Shown one piece after another: positions 11,396 through 22,426 of a stretch of DNA of 64,000 nt. The notes below the pieces were generated by a model. That model searched no databases and was not told where the DNA came from. It saw nothing but the letters and a program-made list of their open reading frames with translations. Positions within the stretch are counted from its first letter, which is position 1. Each line of letters starts with the position of its first letter. Made by a program: the position numbers and the translations under genes. The DNA is from Moniliella sp. 'wahieum' (taxonomy: Eukaryota > Basidiomycota > Moniliellomycetes > Moniliellales > Moniliellaceae), in contig RSEE01000059.1 of assembly GCA_003971905.1 (NCBI GenBank), positions 124,001-188,000 of the forward strand, in the 5' to 3' direction.

Positions 11396-12510
11396 GGTAG
11401 TGTTGGGAGAACCCCTCAAATCGGTATAATGGTAGTTGTTTCGGAGGGTGTGGAAGGGAAAGTGTTTGATGTTCTCGACTCGGTTTGAGCCTGGACTTTT
11501 GAAAAGGTCTGGGCAAAGGGAATAGGGAATGAACGAGGGACTTTGGTGGGCGAATGAGAGTATGGAATGGTACGATATAGTACTCTTCAAACAGTGAGGG
11601 CCCATAGGCACGAGAAGCAACATAAGGTGACCTTACATTATATGCATAATGCATTTTCCGCGTTGAGCGCTTCGTCTCACAAATCTCACACCAACCACCG
11701 TGGGAGAGTGAAGGAGCGCATTGGCACCGCGCCGGGTGCCACAGATATGAATGTCACAAGTGATGTCACTAATCACTATGATCCACGAGTCACTAGTCAC
11801 ATTTAACAGTCACTTTGTGCGATAGCATTTGTGGTCCCGTCACGACAGTGTCACTGCAGGTCACGGCTTGGGGGGCGCAAGCGAGGGGCGAGATGGGCTA
11901 GATGCCGAAAGACGAGACGGCGCACGGCGCAGGAGGTGTCACAAAAAATCTCGTTCTTCCAGGTAGCCTGTAAGCAAAACACACTTGATTGTTGCGGACG
12001 TTGTGAAACGCAACAAAGCAATCCACACCCTACATTAGAGGGCCGACCGATCAGTATACTTGCTGCTGTTACAGAAAACATTCTCAAACAGCTGGATGTG
12101 AAGGAAAAGAAGACAAGACGTGAGGTGGGAGGAATCTCAGCAGGCGTACTACGGACTACCGAGTGATGAGATCTGAGACCAAAGGTGCGTTCGGATAATG
12201 ATCAAGAATGGAAGTGGAAACCAACCCTGAGACTCAGGCACAAAAGAGGGTGTGCGTGCGTATGATACCGGGAAAGGTGGTATGGCCGGTACCAGGTACA
12301 CGAAAGGATGGTGGAACACCTGGAGAAGGAGCTGCTTCGACTGGCGCTCGCCTTTATTCGAGAGCTCGTCACATTTCACAGAAACTCAGTGCAGTTTATT
12401 GTGGCCCCCGGTCCACAACGCACCCTATCCAGCATCATTTGCATGATTATGCATTATCGACATACTCGATATATTATCGCACCTGCTGGGGATCAGGTTC
12501 AAGGAACCAT

Positions 12511-12550
12511 CTCAGGCCTGAGCCTCAGGCCTGAGAGACTCAGGGACTCA
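12511..12550. repeat. TCAGGCCTGA inverted pair
   Basis: Two copies of the 12-base palindrome CTCAGGCCTGAG stand one or two bases apart, with further CTCAG words on both sides (12219-12240, 12630-12690). The core is GGCC flanked by TCA and TGA. Confidence 0.85.
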
Positions 12551-13263
12551 GAATCCACCAGTCACAGACGCCACCACAATGAACGTACTGATGAGTTCTG
12601 AGTATAGTACTGATGCAAAACTCTGAGGCCCTCTCATATTCATATACCTCAGGCCGATCCGGACCAGTACCGCTCAGGCTCAGAGTAGGCAAAGCACCGT
12701 ATAGAGCTTGCATCTCTGATCGAAGCTCGAAGTTGGAAACGCTTCTGCGCGTTCCACGTTTCGAAGACATGTTAGGTGTTATCTATGAACTGATAGGCTA
12801 TAGTGTCGCGTGACTTGAAGCCTCAGGTGCGCTCACAGTGACAATATACCTTTGTGCCCGTAGAGCGCTGGTTGTGGAGAGGCGCAAAGATGTGGCGTGC
12901 GTATGATTACAAGCACACACGATCACGTCTCCTTCCGTCTCCCTTGTGCATGAGGAAGAGCGTTAGTAGTCCCAAACGTTCGACACCCCCCGTGGCTATG
13001 TATAACTTCGCGTCAGGCTAGTGCGCGCTCAAGGCCATCACGTGAATCACGCGGCGAATGTGCCCATGTTTCACAACTCTTCCCTATGCTCGATCTGTTG
13101 TTATAGTAATAGAGCACGTATTAGTAACGTATGGAGACGCCAGTTTTTAATGCTCGAGCTATACTATAGTTCGACTATAGTTATTGTTGATCTTTTCTCC
13201 CGTGGTGACTTTACTGGCTGACTCTCCTCGCCTTTTGGACAGTGTACCTCACATCTTGCTGTG

Positions 13264-13298
13264 TCACATGTCACATGCACTTCTGTCACATGTCACGC
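13264..13298. repeat. (TCACATG)n heptamers
   Basis: TCACATG occurs twice in tandem at 13264-13277, and a second TCACATGTCAC word follows at about 13286-13296. The core is CATG with TCA. The complementary form GTGACAT is arrayed at 29098-29116. Confidence 0.85.
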
Positions 13299-14797
13299 AC
13301 AGCCACTAAGTATCGGTCACGTTCCTAGTCTTCACCGGGCCGCAACAAGCCGAAAAATATAGAAACCCCACTCCGTTTCTGTGACGTGTACTTCGGCTTG
13401 TGGGCATATAGCTCCCTCTCGACTTGTGTGGACATCTAGTACCAAGACTGGTGCACTGCTGCTTGGACTGGTGAGTGGCCCTGTGGACGCCATCAGTGGG
13501 ACAGTTGTAGCCCTGTAGCCGCCATCTGTTACTGACATGCGGGATCGTACGGGGCGAGTGTTTACGCTGGACGATTCTGCTCCGAATCAGCGGGGCCAGT
13601 TGAGCTAGAAATTAGATCGGCATGGCACAGAGCGGTCATGGCAAGAATGGGGTCAGGGCCTCGATGGCCAATGCCGCTGTGTAGCACCCAGTCTCACCAA
13701 TCCATCCTCTTGAATCTGGGCCCTTTCCGGTGCACAGCAGGTAGTTCAGCCCCCCACAAAGCGATGGGGCGGATCACAACTCAAAGCAGGGCCGTGGCAG
13801 ATGCACTTGGTGGGCACACAGGCCCCGCCCCAACGTCAGGTCTGAATGTGAGGATCAAAGTGGACAAGTAAGGTGGTCCAAATCCAACGGAACTGTCCGG
13901 CGTGTCGGCCACAGGGCGGTGCCCGGAGGTGCGACACGGGCTGCATGGGTGGTAGGATGAGCGCGGTCTGGTGGTAGTGCCAAAGGCTGTGGCCCAACGG
14001 ATCTTCAACCTGTTCGCCTCTCCAAGCCTAACCCTGCTCTCCAGCTTGGAACGGCGCCTTGGACGAAACACTTGCCTGGTACAGCAAAGTAAGGTGAACA
14101 TAATGCACCTATATACTTCATCTATTACCCAGAGGTCTTCTTCCATAACCTTTGGATTCTCGACGTGCTACCCAAATATATATCCACGCCAGTGTCACGA
14201 CGGATGCCTTGACTGGGGTCGTCTCGTTTTTTTGCGCCGTCCAGATCTCAAAATCCGGGCTGGTTTCACCAGTTGGGCGTCGGGCGTCAAGCATCTGATG
14301 TCTTGGTGGGGTCTTCATCTGGGGGAGGACAGCGCCCTGATACTCTCGAAGGAAAGTGTCTGTGGTTATTGCTTCCAAAACAGAGGTACCGGGCCAGTCC
14401 CGTCTCATCAGAGATTCCCATTGAGCAATTAACGCCCTGACCCATCCCCCTCAGGATATGAGACACAGACCAAAACAGCGTATTTTTATTTTTGGATTTG
14501 ATGCATAGTAGTATGCTTTTCTCTACCTGTTACGGGCTCCGGATCTAATCCAATTAAATACCGCCTCCCCCTCCTCTTCTCTCCCTCCTCCTCATCACCA
14601 CCATCCATCCCCTCCCCTCCCCTATACCCGTTTCCCTGTCACCTTACGGCCTACCCGCTACCCACAGTCGCCTCACGACCTACCTGCTACCCAGTCGCCT
14701 CACGACGATCTTGCCTGTATCCTCAAGCAACGCAGCCCACGCCAGCGGTGGCAGTGCGCCGCTCCATTCCAGCGCCAATAAGCGCACCCGGGCGGAT

Positions 14798-16299
14798 ATG
14801 GAGGCCGATGACATCTTCCAATCCGACGTCTTTGACCGGCCGGCAAAACGAGTATGTACCCTTCATCGTTTCACTCACACTGGGCGACGCAGCCATCCTA
14901 ACACGAAAAAACTGCTTCCGACGGTCCATTCACCCCCCACCGTTTTACCGGGCCCCCCGCCGCGGCTGATTCATCCAGCCCCAGGGCCAAGTGCCCATTT
15001 TTCATCGTTCCTGCGGGACGAGGATGAAGGTGAGGACGGGGGCTCGTACCCCCCCCGTCCTACCAAGAAGCTGCGCTCAAAACCGATCCCCAATAAACCT
15101 GAGCCCAAGTGGAAGTCGAAGCTCAAGGCTACCTTGCCCCGCGAGCGAGAGGCGCCCGGTGAACGATTGCTTTTTCCGCCTCTGACCCCGAAGGACCATG
15201 ATCCGAGGGCTCGGACGCAGCGGAAGCGTACCGCCATGTTCAACGCCGAGACCTCGAGGTGATCCTCCATCGGTTTGAACAACATCTCCAACAATTTGGA
15301 GCCAAAGAGTGTGACAGCAACACTGCATCCTCCGAATCTTCAGAAGATGAGTGGGACGGGGAGGTGAATGAGGAATACTCTGAGCCCCATGAGTCCTCGG
15401 TGCAGGACCTGATCAACATGGGAGCGCCATTATGCCCGTTTGGCCTGAACGACGACTTCTTCCGTCCCACAAGTCCGAGAAGAGGACGAGGCGGACACAA
15501 CCAACAGTGGGCCACCAAACCCACACCTTGCGTCCCCTTTGTTAGTGCCGCTCTCCCCACATTGGCGGAGAAGGAGGTGGACGAAGCTGTCTCGACAAGC
15601 AACGGCGACCCTCTGAGTCCTATACTTTCGCTTATGGCCCCCGACGACCGGGAGGGAAGTGGGGAGACTGATTCGTATGAAGAAGACGAAAGCGATGTGC
15701 GCCTCTTCCCTCACCCTGATCCCCTACGCCCGTACGCCCCAGGATGTGCACAGACGAACGGCGACAGGTTCCACCCCTTCTGGCACGGCACTCTTCTTTC
15801 TTCCCAATCCACACTGCAGGAGTTTGCAGCACAGCAAGTGGGAGACCCATCGCTTCACCATCTGTCTAAGAAGCAGCAAAGCAAGTTTTTCAACGGCCCG
15901 GAATGGAACCGCCACCAAGTATTGAAATCGAAGATTGCAGCAGCGACCTTGGAGAAGGACCAGCGGAGCGTGGTCGTGTGGCGCGTGGAGGCGAGGCCAC
16001 TCAAAAGGCCATGCGAGCCAGCTCACCTTGTCGAGGCCAAGATGCTGACTGAGTTTGATTGCAGTGTTACGTGGCCAAGGCCCCATAGCACGCAAGCCTG
16101 GGTGCTAGGCATCGAGCTGATCCCGCTGGATAACACGGGGCGGTACTGGCCCCCTTGGCTGACCAAGGTGATGGGGATGGATGCACACCACTTGGCCAAT
16201 CTGGAGCCTGGCCTCCACCTCTTTGTCGTGGCCCTGATTTATGCGCCTACTTTCTTCCCACCTGAGAAAAAACGGCGGAAGAGCACTCAATCTGTGTAG
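14798..16299 (+). CDS. Unrecognised charged protein
   Basis: I do not recognise this protein. The first in-frame ATG (14798) begins MEADDIFQSDVFDRPAKR. The N-terminal 150 residues are Pro/Lys/Arg-rich and look disordered; a middle part is acidic (SSESSEDEWDGEVNEEYSE). A more folded-looking C-terminal 150 residues contains FHPFWHGTLLSSQSTLQEF, SVVVWRVEARPL and WVLGIELIPLD, and the protein ends in a basic KKRRKS patch, a plausible nuclear signal. The two halves sit in different frames that meet near 15248; adding one G there gives the smooth reading FNAEDLEVILHRFEQH, so I treat it as one gene of roughly 500 residues. No intron is obvious. Confidence 0.7.
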
Positions 16300-17882
16300 T
16301 GCAAGTGCCTTATTGTTCTACTTTTCCTTTTTTTGTGGCCTATGGATGACTCCAATCAGTTTCTCATCTCGCCCCTATTACCCTCCATCTCCCGAATTGT
16401 GGTTGAGACCCACCCCACCCCACCCCATCGGATGGATGTACACCACCCTTCCGAGTGCAGTTCCAGAATGTATGGCGGTTTGACTTGTCCATTTGGCCCA
16501 CAACTCTAATCATGATGTATAGCAGAGGATTTATAGGAAAGCGACGAATGAACTCACCGTCATCAGAAAAAGGTAGCTCGGCTCCATCCCCATCTCCATG
16601 TTTTGACGTGCTGTCTTGATGCATCCATCCAAGCTCATACTGATTTACATATCCTTTGGGGTATATGTGACCGCCACGTTTTTGCTCACTTCCTTCTCAA
16701 CCAATTACTTTACTCGCACAGCCATTGACTTTCGTCGGCAGTATATAGTATGGGAATGTACACGTCGGACCACCGATCGCCTTTCGCCACCCGCCCCCGG
16801 AACCGGCTGTGGCAGCCCAAGAGATGCACTGTACCATCCCGCCATTGCAGCTCTCCTGCATCCTCCCAACCCTGCTACTGCTCCCGGTTTCCATCCACCC
16901 CCTCTGGAGATATCCGCTTCCATTCTGGGCGCCTCTTCAGCCAGAAAACCAAACTAAGCCCGTATACGTCTTTCTCTCGGCCACAATGGGCCTAGTGCTT
17001 TTAGCACGTAGCATGAACGAACTACAAGGATGTGGTAAGACGGCAGTGTATACCGGGACCATGCTCGGTCGTCAAAGTATTATATACGTTCATCCCCCCG
17101 GCGTTTCAGCTCTCACGCAATCGGGAAACTTCCGCAGGGCAGGGTCGTGCACCACTCATCATCCAGTATTTCCAATGCAGCACCTGGCGGTATGGATCAT
17201 CGACTTAGCAGACAAGTGCGCGATGAAACCCCTCTACTGGCACATCCTGGCGCATCTTCGCAATAACGAGATAAACTAATAGACTTGTCAGCTATTTGAA
17301 TCAAGGTCTCTGTAATTTTCTTTGTGGTGAAATCGCAGCCTCGTGTCTGCATTTCCGAAAATACGTTCTTGCTAAACGAAGGTCGAGTTCTGATACAGAG
17401 GAACGGTTGAAGCACGAAGCTCTCGATGCTCGAAGCCGTGGTGCGATCTATACACAGCACATATGCATATCTGGGGGTAATTGCTGTCATGTTTGGCTGA
17501 TCTCGCTCCCATTTCCAATTTCTTCGTCTCGAGCGTCTCGCTCCTTCCTGTTCCTTCCACTTCGCACCATGTCCTCTGTTCTTGCTTCTTCCCCACGAAC
17601 GATTGCTACACCCCTTGGCCTAGTCCGATCCTGGTCTCCCTCGCCTTAGCCCGGACTGCGACAATTGCAAGCCTGGCCACAGAGAGATTCTCCATGGCAA
17701 AAATGAAACCTGTATTTTCTTTCTCTTATAACGCGGGTGTAATGCCAATGAAGCAGTCGCACCACGCCGCACCACCTCACCAGTTGAATTGGAACCAATT
17801 CCGCCCCAGCGGAACCGCCAAATTTTTCGGACAATGCTAACCAACTCCCCCACTCCATTTGCCTCTACTACCACCAGCAGCC
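16300..17882. other. Intergenic between hypothetical gene and FCF2
   Basis: No gene can be supported. Open frames on either strand are short and lack conserved motifs. The 300 bases in front of FCF2 include C/T-rich stretches typical of promoters in this window. Confidence 0.5.
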
Positions 17883-19007
17883 ATGCCGGCCCAGCCAAGG
17901 CGATCAGCAGGTGCAGCGCGCCCTGCAGCGCGCAACATAGCAGCCACTTCTGCTCACAAAACCAGTGTGCTTGAATCTGCTTCTGACGTGGCCTCCGACT
18001 CGTCCGACTCGTCCGGCTCGGACTCCGACTCAGACTCCACTTCGGATGCAGACTCGGATTCGGATGCCTCGTCCTCGTCCACGAGCGATGCCGAAAGCTC
18101 AGAGCTTAACCTTGATACTCTCGCCACTGAAGCGAGCGAGTCGCTTTCTCGAGAAAAGCAAGAACGCATGGCGGCCTCCCATGCGGCCTTCGCTACGGAG
18201 GATATGATTGGCTTTGACGAGGCACCCTCCAGCGAGGGGGCCGTCGACGCAGCTGGCCAGCTGCCCCCGCTGCCCCCGCCCAAGGAAACGGAAGAACAAA
18301 TCAAGAGCCTCGCGGCACAGTACACGGCTTCTCATCCTAGCTTGGGCCAAACCATGGCCCAGCAGTCCGTCGCGGCCCATGGGTCGGACCGGACGCGACT
18401 CGACTGGGCCTTGCCCAAAAAGACAGCGAAAAAAATGCGGGCAGCCGAACGCGCCATGACGGCAGGCAAGAAATGGTATGGCATGCCTGCTGTCATTCCT
18501 GCTGGTGGGCCGGCTTCGCGGTCTCTCACTGGTCCTTCGACGACCGACCTGGCCCGGAATGGGGATCGGTCCTTGCTCACCAAAGGTGGCGCGGCTGCCG
18601 TCGCGGGCGATGCACGCTACCAAACCGCTGCCGAGATCCGAAGAGAGATGGTGGCGATACGGTTGCGCAACGCAATGGATCCCAAACGGTTCTTCCGTGG
18701 CCATCAAAAGAAACTCGACATTCCGCCCTATGCCCAGATTGGTACGGTGATTGCCTCGGCCTTTGCACCTAGGCAGCAGCTTGGACGGGGCGAGCGGGGC
18801 CGGACTGTGGTGGAGGAAGTTATGCGTGACTCCCAGACCACCGAGTATGCACGACGAAAAATGGCACAGGTACGTTCATCGCTTTCCAGTGGCGGGGCGA
18901 GACTGACGCTAACTCCCCTTTCTTAGATGTCGTCGGCACGCACACCACGGGGGCGGACCAAGTACCGCACCAAAGGCAAAAAACAAAAGTCATCGAGCCA
19001 GCGCTAG
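17883..19007 (+). CDS. FCF2: Fcf2 pre-rRNA processing factor
   Basis: Fcf2 is a nucleolar component of the small-subunit processome needed for early cleavage of pre-rRNA at sites A0, A1 and A2. The ATG at 17883 gives 355 residues from two exons (17883-18869 and 18927-19007) with a 57-bp phase-0 intron. After a long acidic Ser/Asp region (SDSSDSSGSDSDSDSTSD) comes the Fcf2 domain: KKWYGMPA, then IRREMVAIRLRNAMDPKRFF, then AQIGTVIASAF and YARRKMAQ. The second exon adds a basic tail (RTKYRTKGKKQK), as in yeast Fcf2. The frame is intact, one of the few uninterrupted genes here. Confidence 0.93.
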
Positions 19008-19178
19008 CGCCACCATCATACCAATTCCATCCTTCCTCCGTTTTAATGGGATCGTTCCATCATGATATCTACAGCTCAAACGGGCACATGAGAAGGGAGG
19101 GGGGAGGGGATGCAAGCTGTCTCCAGAAAAGATAATTGTCCAGCAGGCAACAGAAGCAGTGTTAGATCTCAGATCAAG

Positions 19179-22100
19179 TTAGTACAGGGCCAAGAGGCTA
19201 TGAAGTCCGGGAGGTAGCGTTCCTTCACCGAGTTGGCGAGAAGGGGCGTGGGTTGGCATACGCGTATACCGAAGCATGAGGTTGAGGCTGAGACGAAGCG
19301 CTATGATGAGGTAGCCCATACCGAGGACAGGGCTGACCTTGTTGGTAGCCTTGTTGGGCTTGCTGGGAGACTGCACTTGTGTCAGTCCAGCAGGGTGTTT
19401 GTCTTCGTTCGCGGATGGAGAGGAGCTTGAGGCAACACGAGCTTCCCATTGCTGAATCGCATGTCCCACTGAGCCCGCCTGGCCTGGCCCTGCTCCTTGG
19501 ACGCGGGCATCGTAGTCCTGCATGCGAAGGGGTTGGGATCCGAGATTGTGTCCCACGGGAGCATGGCTGGGAGGCGCAGTACCACCCGTAGGCGAAGCAG
19601 AAGGTACATGATGTGCACCTAACCAAGCAGCGGAGTTAGGTGCCGTACTCGCTCTCACGGGCGAGGGTTGTCGGGGGGGGGCGAGGATGGAATGAAGTGC
19701 GATCCGTGGGGGATGCGCGTGGGGGACGGAGAACGCGATGGGGAAGGACTACTGTGCGTTCCTGAGGTCCTCGTACGGGCGACCAAGGCCGGTCTCGGTG
19801 CCTCTTGGGAGACGAAGAAGAAGGGGAAGCGGGAGGGTGGCCTGGTACCGCAGAGAAGTGTGAGGGATGGGCACCTTTCTGCGAGTGAGCCGGCGAATCG
19901 GGTCGAGACAGAAAGGGGAGGCATGGACCCGAACTTTGTGCCTGTGGGCTGGCAGGGCGAGAGGAGGGGTGGCCTCGAGAAGCAGAGGCAGTGGGCGATC
20001 CAGGCACTGCCCCGGGTGTAGGGAGGGGCCGAGAGGGTGAGGCGGCGCGACGCGAGCAAAGGGGGAGATGGCAGGCAAGGCCTGGGTTGAACAGGAGCCA
20101 GCACAGGGGCGGGCACAACAGGCACAGGATCGCGGCCAGCGCCCTGGTGCGCAGGGCGATGCCGCAGGTACGGCTGGGGTGGATTGGATGGTTGGCTCGG
20201 ATGGGATGGTTGGGGTGGGTGGGAGTGTGCCGGAGATCCAGTTGGCCCTGGTGGTAGCAAACGATACTAGAGGAGCACGGGGATCGGCGAGGACCAGACA
20301 GGCGGGATCGTTGGAAGCTGGCGATCACGTGGTGAAGATGGGGCCGGCATCGGTGCGGGATGGACCATGGACGTAGCCACTGGTGAAGGCAGCGACGTGG
20401 ACGGCATAGGTGTTGTGGCTGAGGACCCTGCCGGGACGCTGCGATAGCCATGGGCCGAGCAATCTGGGGTGGAGGGGCTTGGGCACTGGCCCCACCAGCG
20501 GGAGAAACTGCTCGTGGCGGAGACGGAGAGTTTACTGCGGTAACTGACGACATTACTCCTTCCTCTTGCCCGAGGGGTCGGTACGGACAAGCCACTGAGT
20601 GACCTCGGCGGGCAAACGGATGCCAACCTGCTGGGCGAGGAAAACATGATGGGCAATGGTGAGGTGGAGAGCAGGATAGTACTGCTTACTGGCCCGGCGA
20701 AGGACTGAGAGAATGCGGGGCCAACCCGAATTGAGGAGGTAGGTAAACATACTCTTGGCTAGATCCGGTGCACTAGGGCCGAGCCTTTGGGCGATGGTGT
20801 TGAACAAAGTGAGATGCGAACCAAGGTAGGCAGCAGCCGAAAACTCGACCCCGTGGGTCATACCCCCAGGCACAGTGGGGCGCAGAACCAGCTTGGGGTC
20901 CAGATCACTCCAAGTCCAGATTGAGTTGGATGGGTGACAGAAGGCCCAAAAGTGTGTCCGGATCGTCTTGGCAATCTCAGTCAGCCAGGGATGTAAGGGC
21001 CGGGGTTGATGGGCCGCCTTAATGAAGCTGACCACTGACATGGCGTCTGGGTCGCGTGGGGAGTGGATCAGTGCATAGGCGAGCTGCGCTCCGGTGGGCA
21101 CAAACGAACCGGAGCGAGATGCGGAAGAGTCCATCATTTGATCAAGTGCCTCACTTGGCTTGCGGGAGGCAGCAACTGCAGGAACGATTGACGCTGAGGA
21201 AGGGGCATCAATCTCAGCCAATACGCAAAGAAGATCAACAATCAACTTTCGTGTATCAATCCCCCGGTTTCTTGGGGGATAGAAGCAGATCCGAAAGCTC
21301 TGCGAAAGGTGAGGGTAGACGGGATGCCAAGATGGCGCGGCCATCCTACAGACTGAGGTTAGTTACGGTCATGCAATGTTGAGGAGTGAAGAACGCACCT
21401 TGGTGTTGGACAAGACCAGCAAGCAGCGCAGGATCTCGTGTAGCAATAGGTCATCATGCTGCTCCTCGCGCCATTCGAGCTGTAGTAGATTGGAGAGGAT
21501 AGTGAGCAGCGCATCAAACCCGCTTGCGCCGCGTGGCATCGGGGCTGCAAAAGCAGTGGCCCACGAGGGTGACTCTGCCGTCAAGACAGCACGAAGGGAT
21601 TTGACTTGACGAATGTCGAGCTGAGTGGCGGGCGCACTGCGCAGCATGTCTGCATACCACCGCGGCGGCTGAGCGCGGGCGTGGGGATGCGCGGCAAGGG
21701 GCTGGTTGTGCGACTTGGGCTTCCGCTGCGGCTGGCAGCGGGGCTTCCTGAGATGATGGGGGACGGGGTGCGACTGGGTACCAGGCTGGGGCGTGGACTG
21801 GCGCTCATGCTTACTGGGCTGCGGCTGCGGCTGCGGCTCCTGTCGCGGCTGCTGCGCGCCGCCTTGACAACGCGGCCAAGGGTGCCGAAGTTGAGCCCCT
21901 TTGGGGGCGGCGGAGGGCTGTCGGCATGAGCGCTAGGGGGGCCGGTAAAGAGCATGTTGGCAGGCGGAGGGGCAGGCGGGGCGAGGCGAGTGCTGCTGGG
22001 CTGGGCGGGGCGCGGGCGGGGGCGGGGGAGGAGGGAGAGACGGCAAGCGCAGTGGCGCCGGCGAGGAGCTGGGCCTTGAGGGCGGGGTCGAGCCCCGAGA

Positions 22101-22264
22101 GGCGCGGACGCTGGGCGGGGCCGACGTCGAACTGGTCGAGCAGCGCGCCAAAGTCGGCGTCGATGTCGGGGGAGGCATGGGCAGCGTGCGGGTGGTGGCG
22201 GGGGGCGCGAGGGGTGTTGATCGCCCGGCGGCGGGAGGCCCAGCGGGGTGCTAGGGACGCTCAA
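19179..22264 (-). CDS. GBD/FH3 (formin N-terminal) protein without FH2
   Basis: The N-terminal half matches the diaphanous-type Rho-binding domain: DIDADFGALLDQFDVGP, then WATAFAAPMPRGASGFDALL and LQLEWREEQHDDLLLHEILR. An armadillo-like FH3 region follows (KLIVDLLCVLAEIDAP, then FSAAAYLGSHLTLFNTIAQR and PDLAKSMFTYLLNSGWPRIL). These segments normally autoinhibit a formin and bind Rho GTPases. After FH3 comes about 1.3 kb of Pro/Ser/Gln-rich sequence ending near 19179, but no FH2 actin-nucleating domain. It is probably a polarity or signalling adaptor. Introns interrupt the GBD (near 21350-21380) and follow FH3. The start codon is not clear: the frame changes near 22190 and no good ATG is visible. 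Confidence 0.72.
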
Positions 22265-22426
22265 ATACCAGGTGGCGCAGGGGGCGTGTGTTGGGTGGCA
22301 ATTCTACATCTTAGGTAAGCCCCGACTCCACATTTCCACCGGCCCGAACCACAGAAGAGCGTCTCCAGCACACGCGCGACAAGCACCGCGCACGCCGCCG
22401 CCGCTGCCACCACCACCTCCCCGGCC

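Larger units (their letters stand above)
11396..14797. other. Gene-poor 3.4-kb interval
   Basis: No protein-coding gene can be supported. Short overlapping frames are broken every 60-120 codons. The interval is rich in short palindromic words: GTCACTAGTCAC (about 11789-11800), TCAGGCCTGA inverted pairs (12511-12540), and TCACATG heptamers (13264-13298). A TATA-like AATTAAATA near 14552 and a long pyrimidine tract (14560-14640) are consistent with the promoter and leader of the gene that starts at 14798. Confidence 0.5.
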
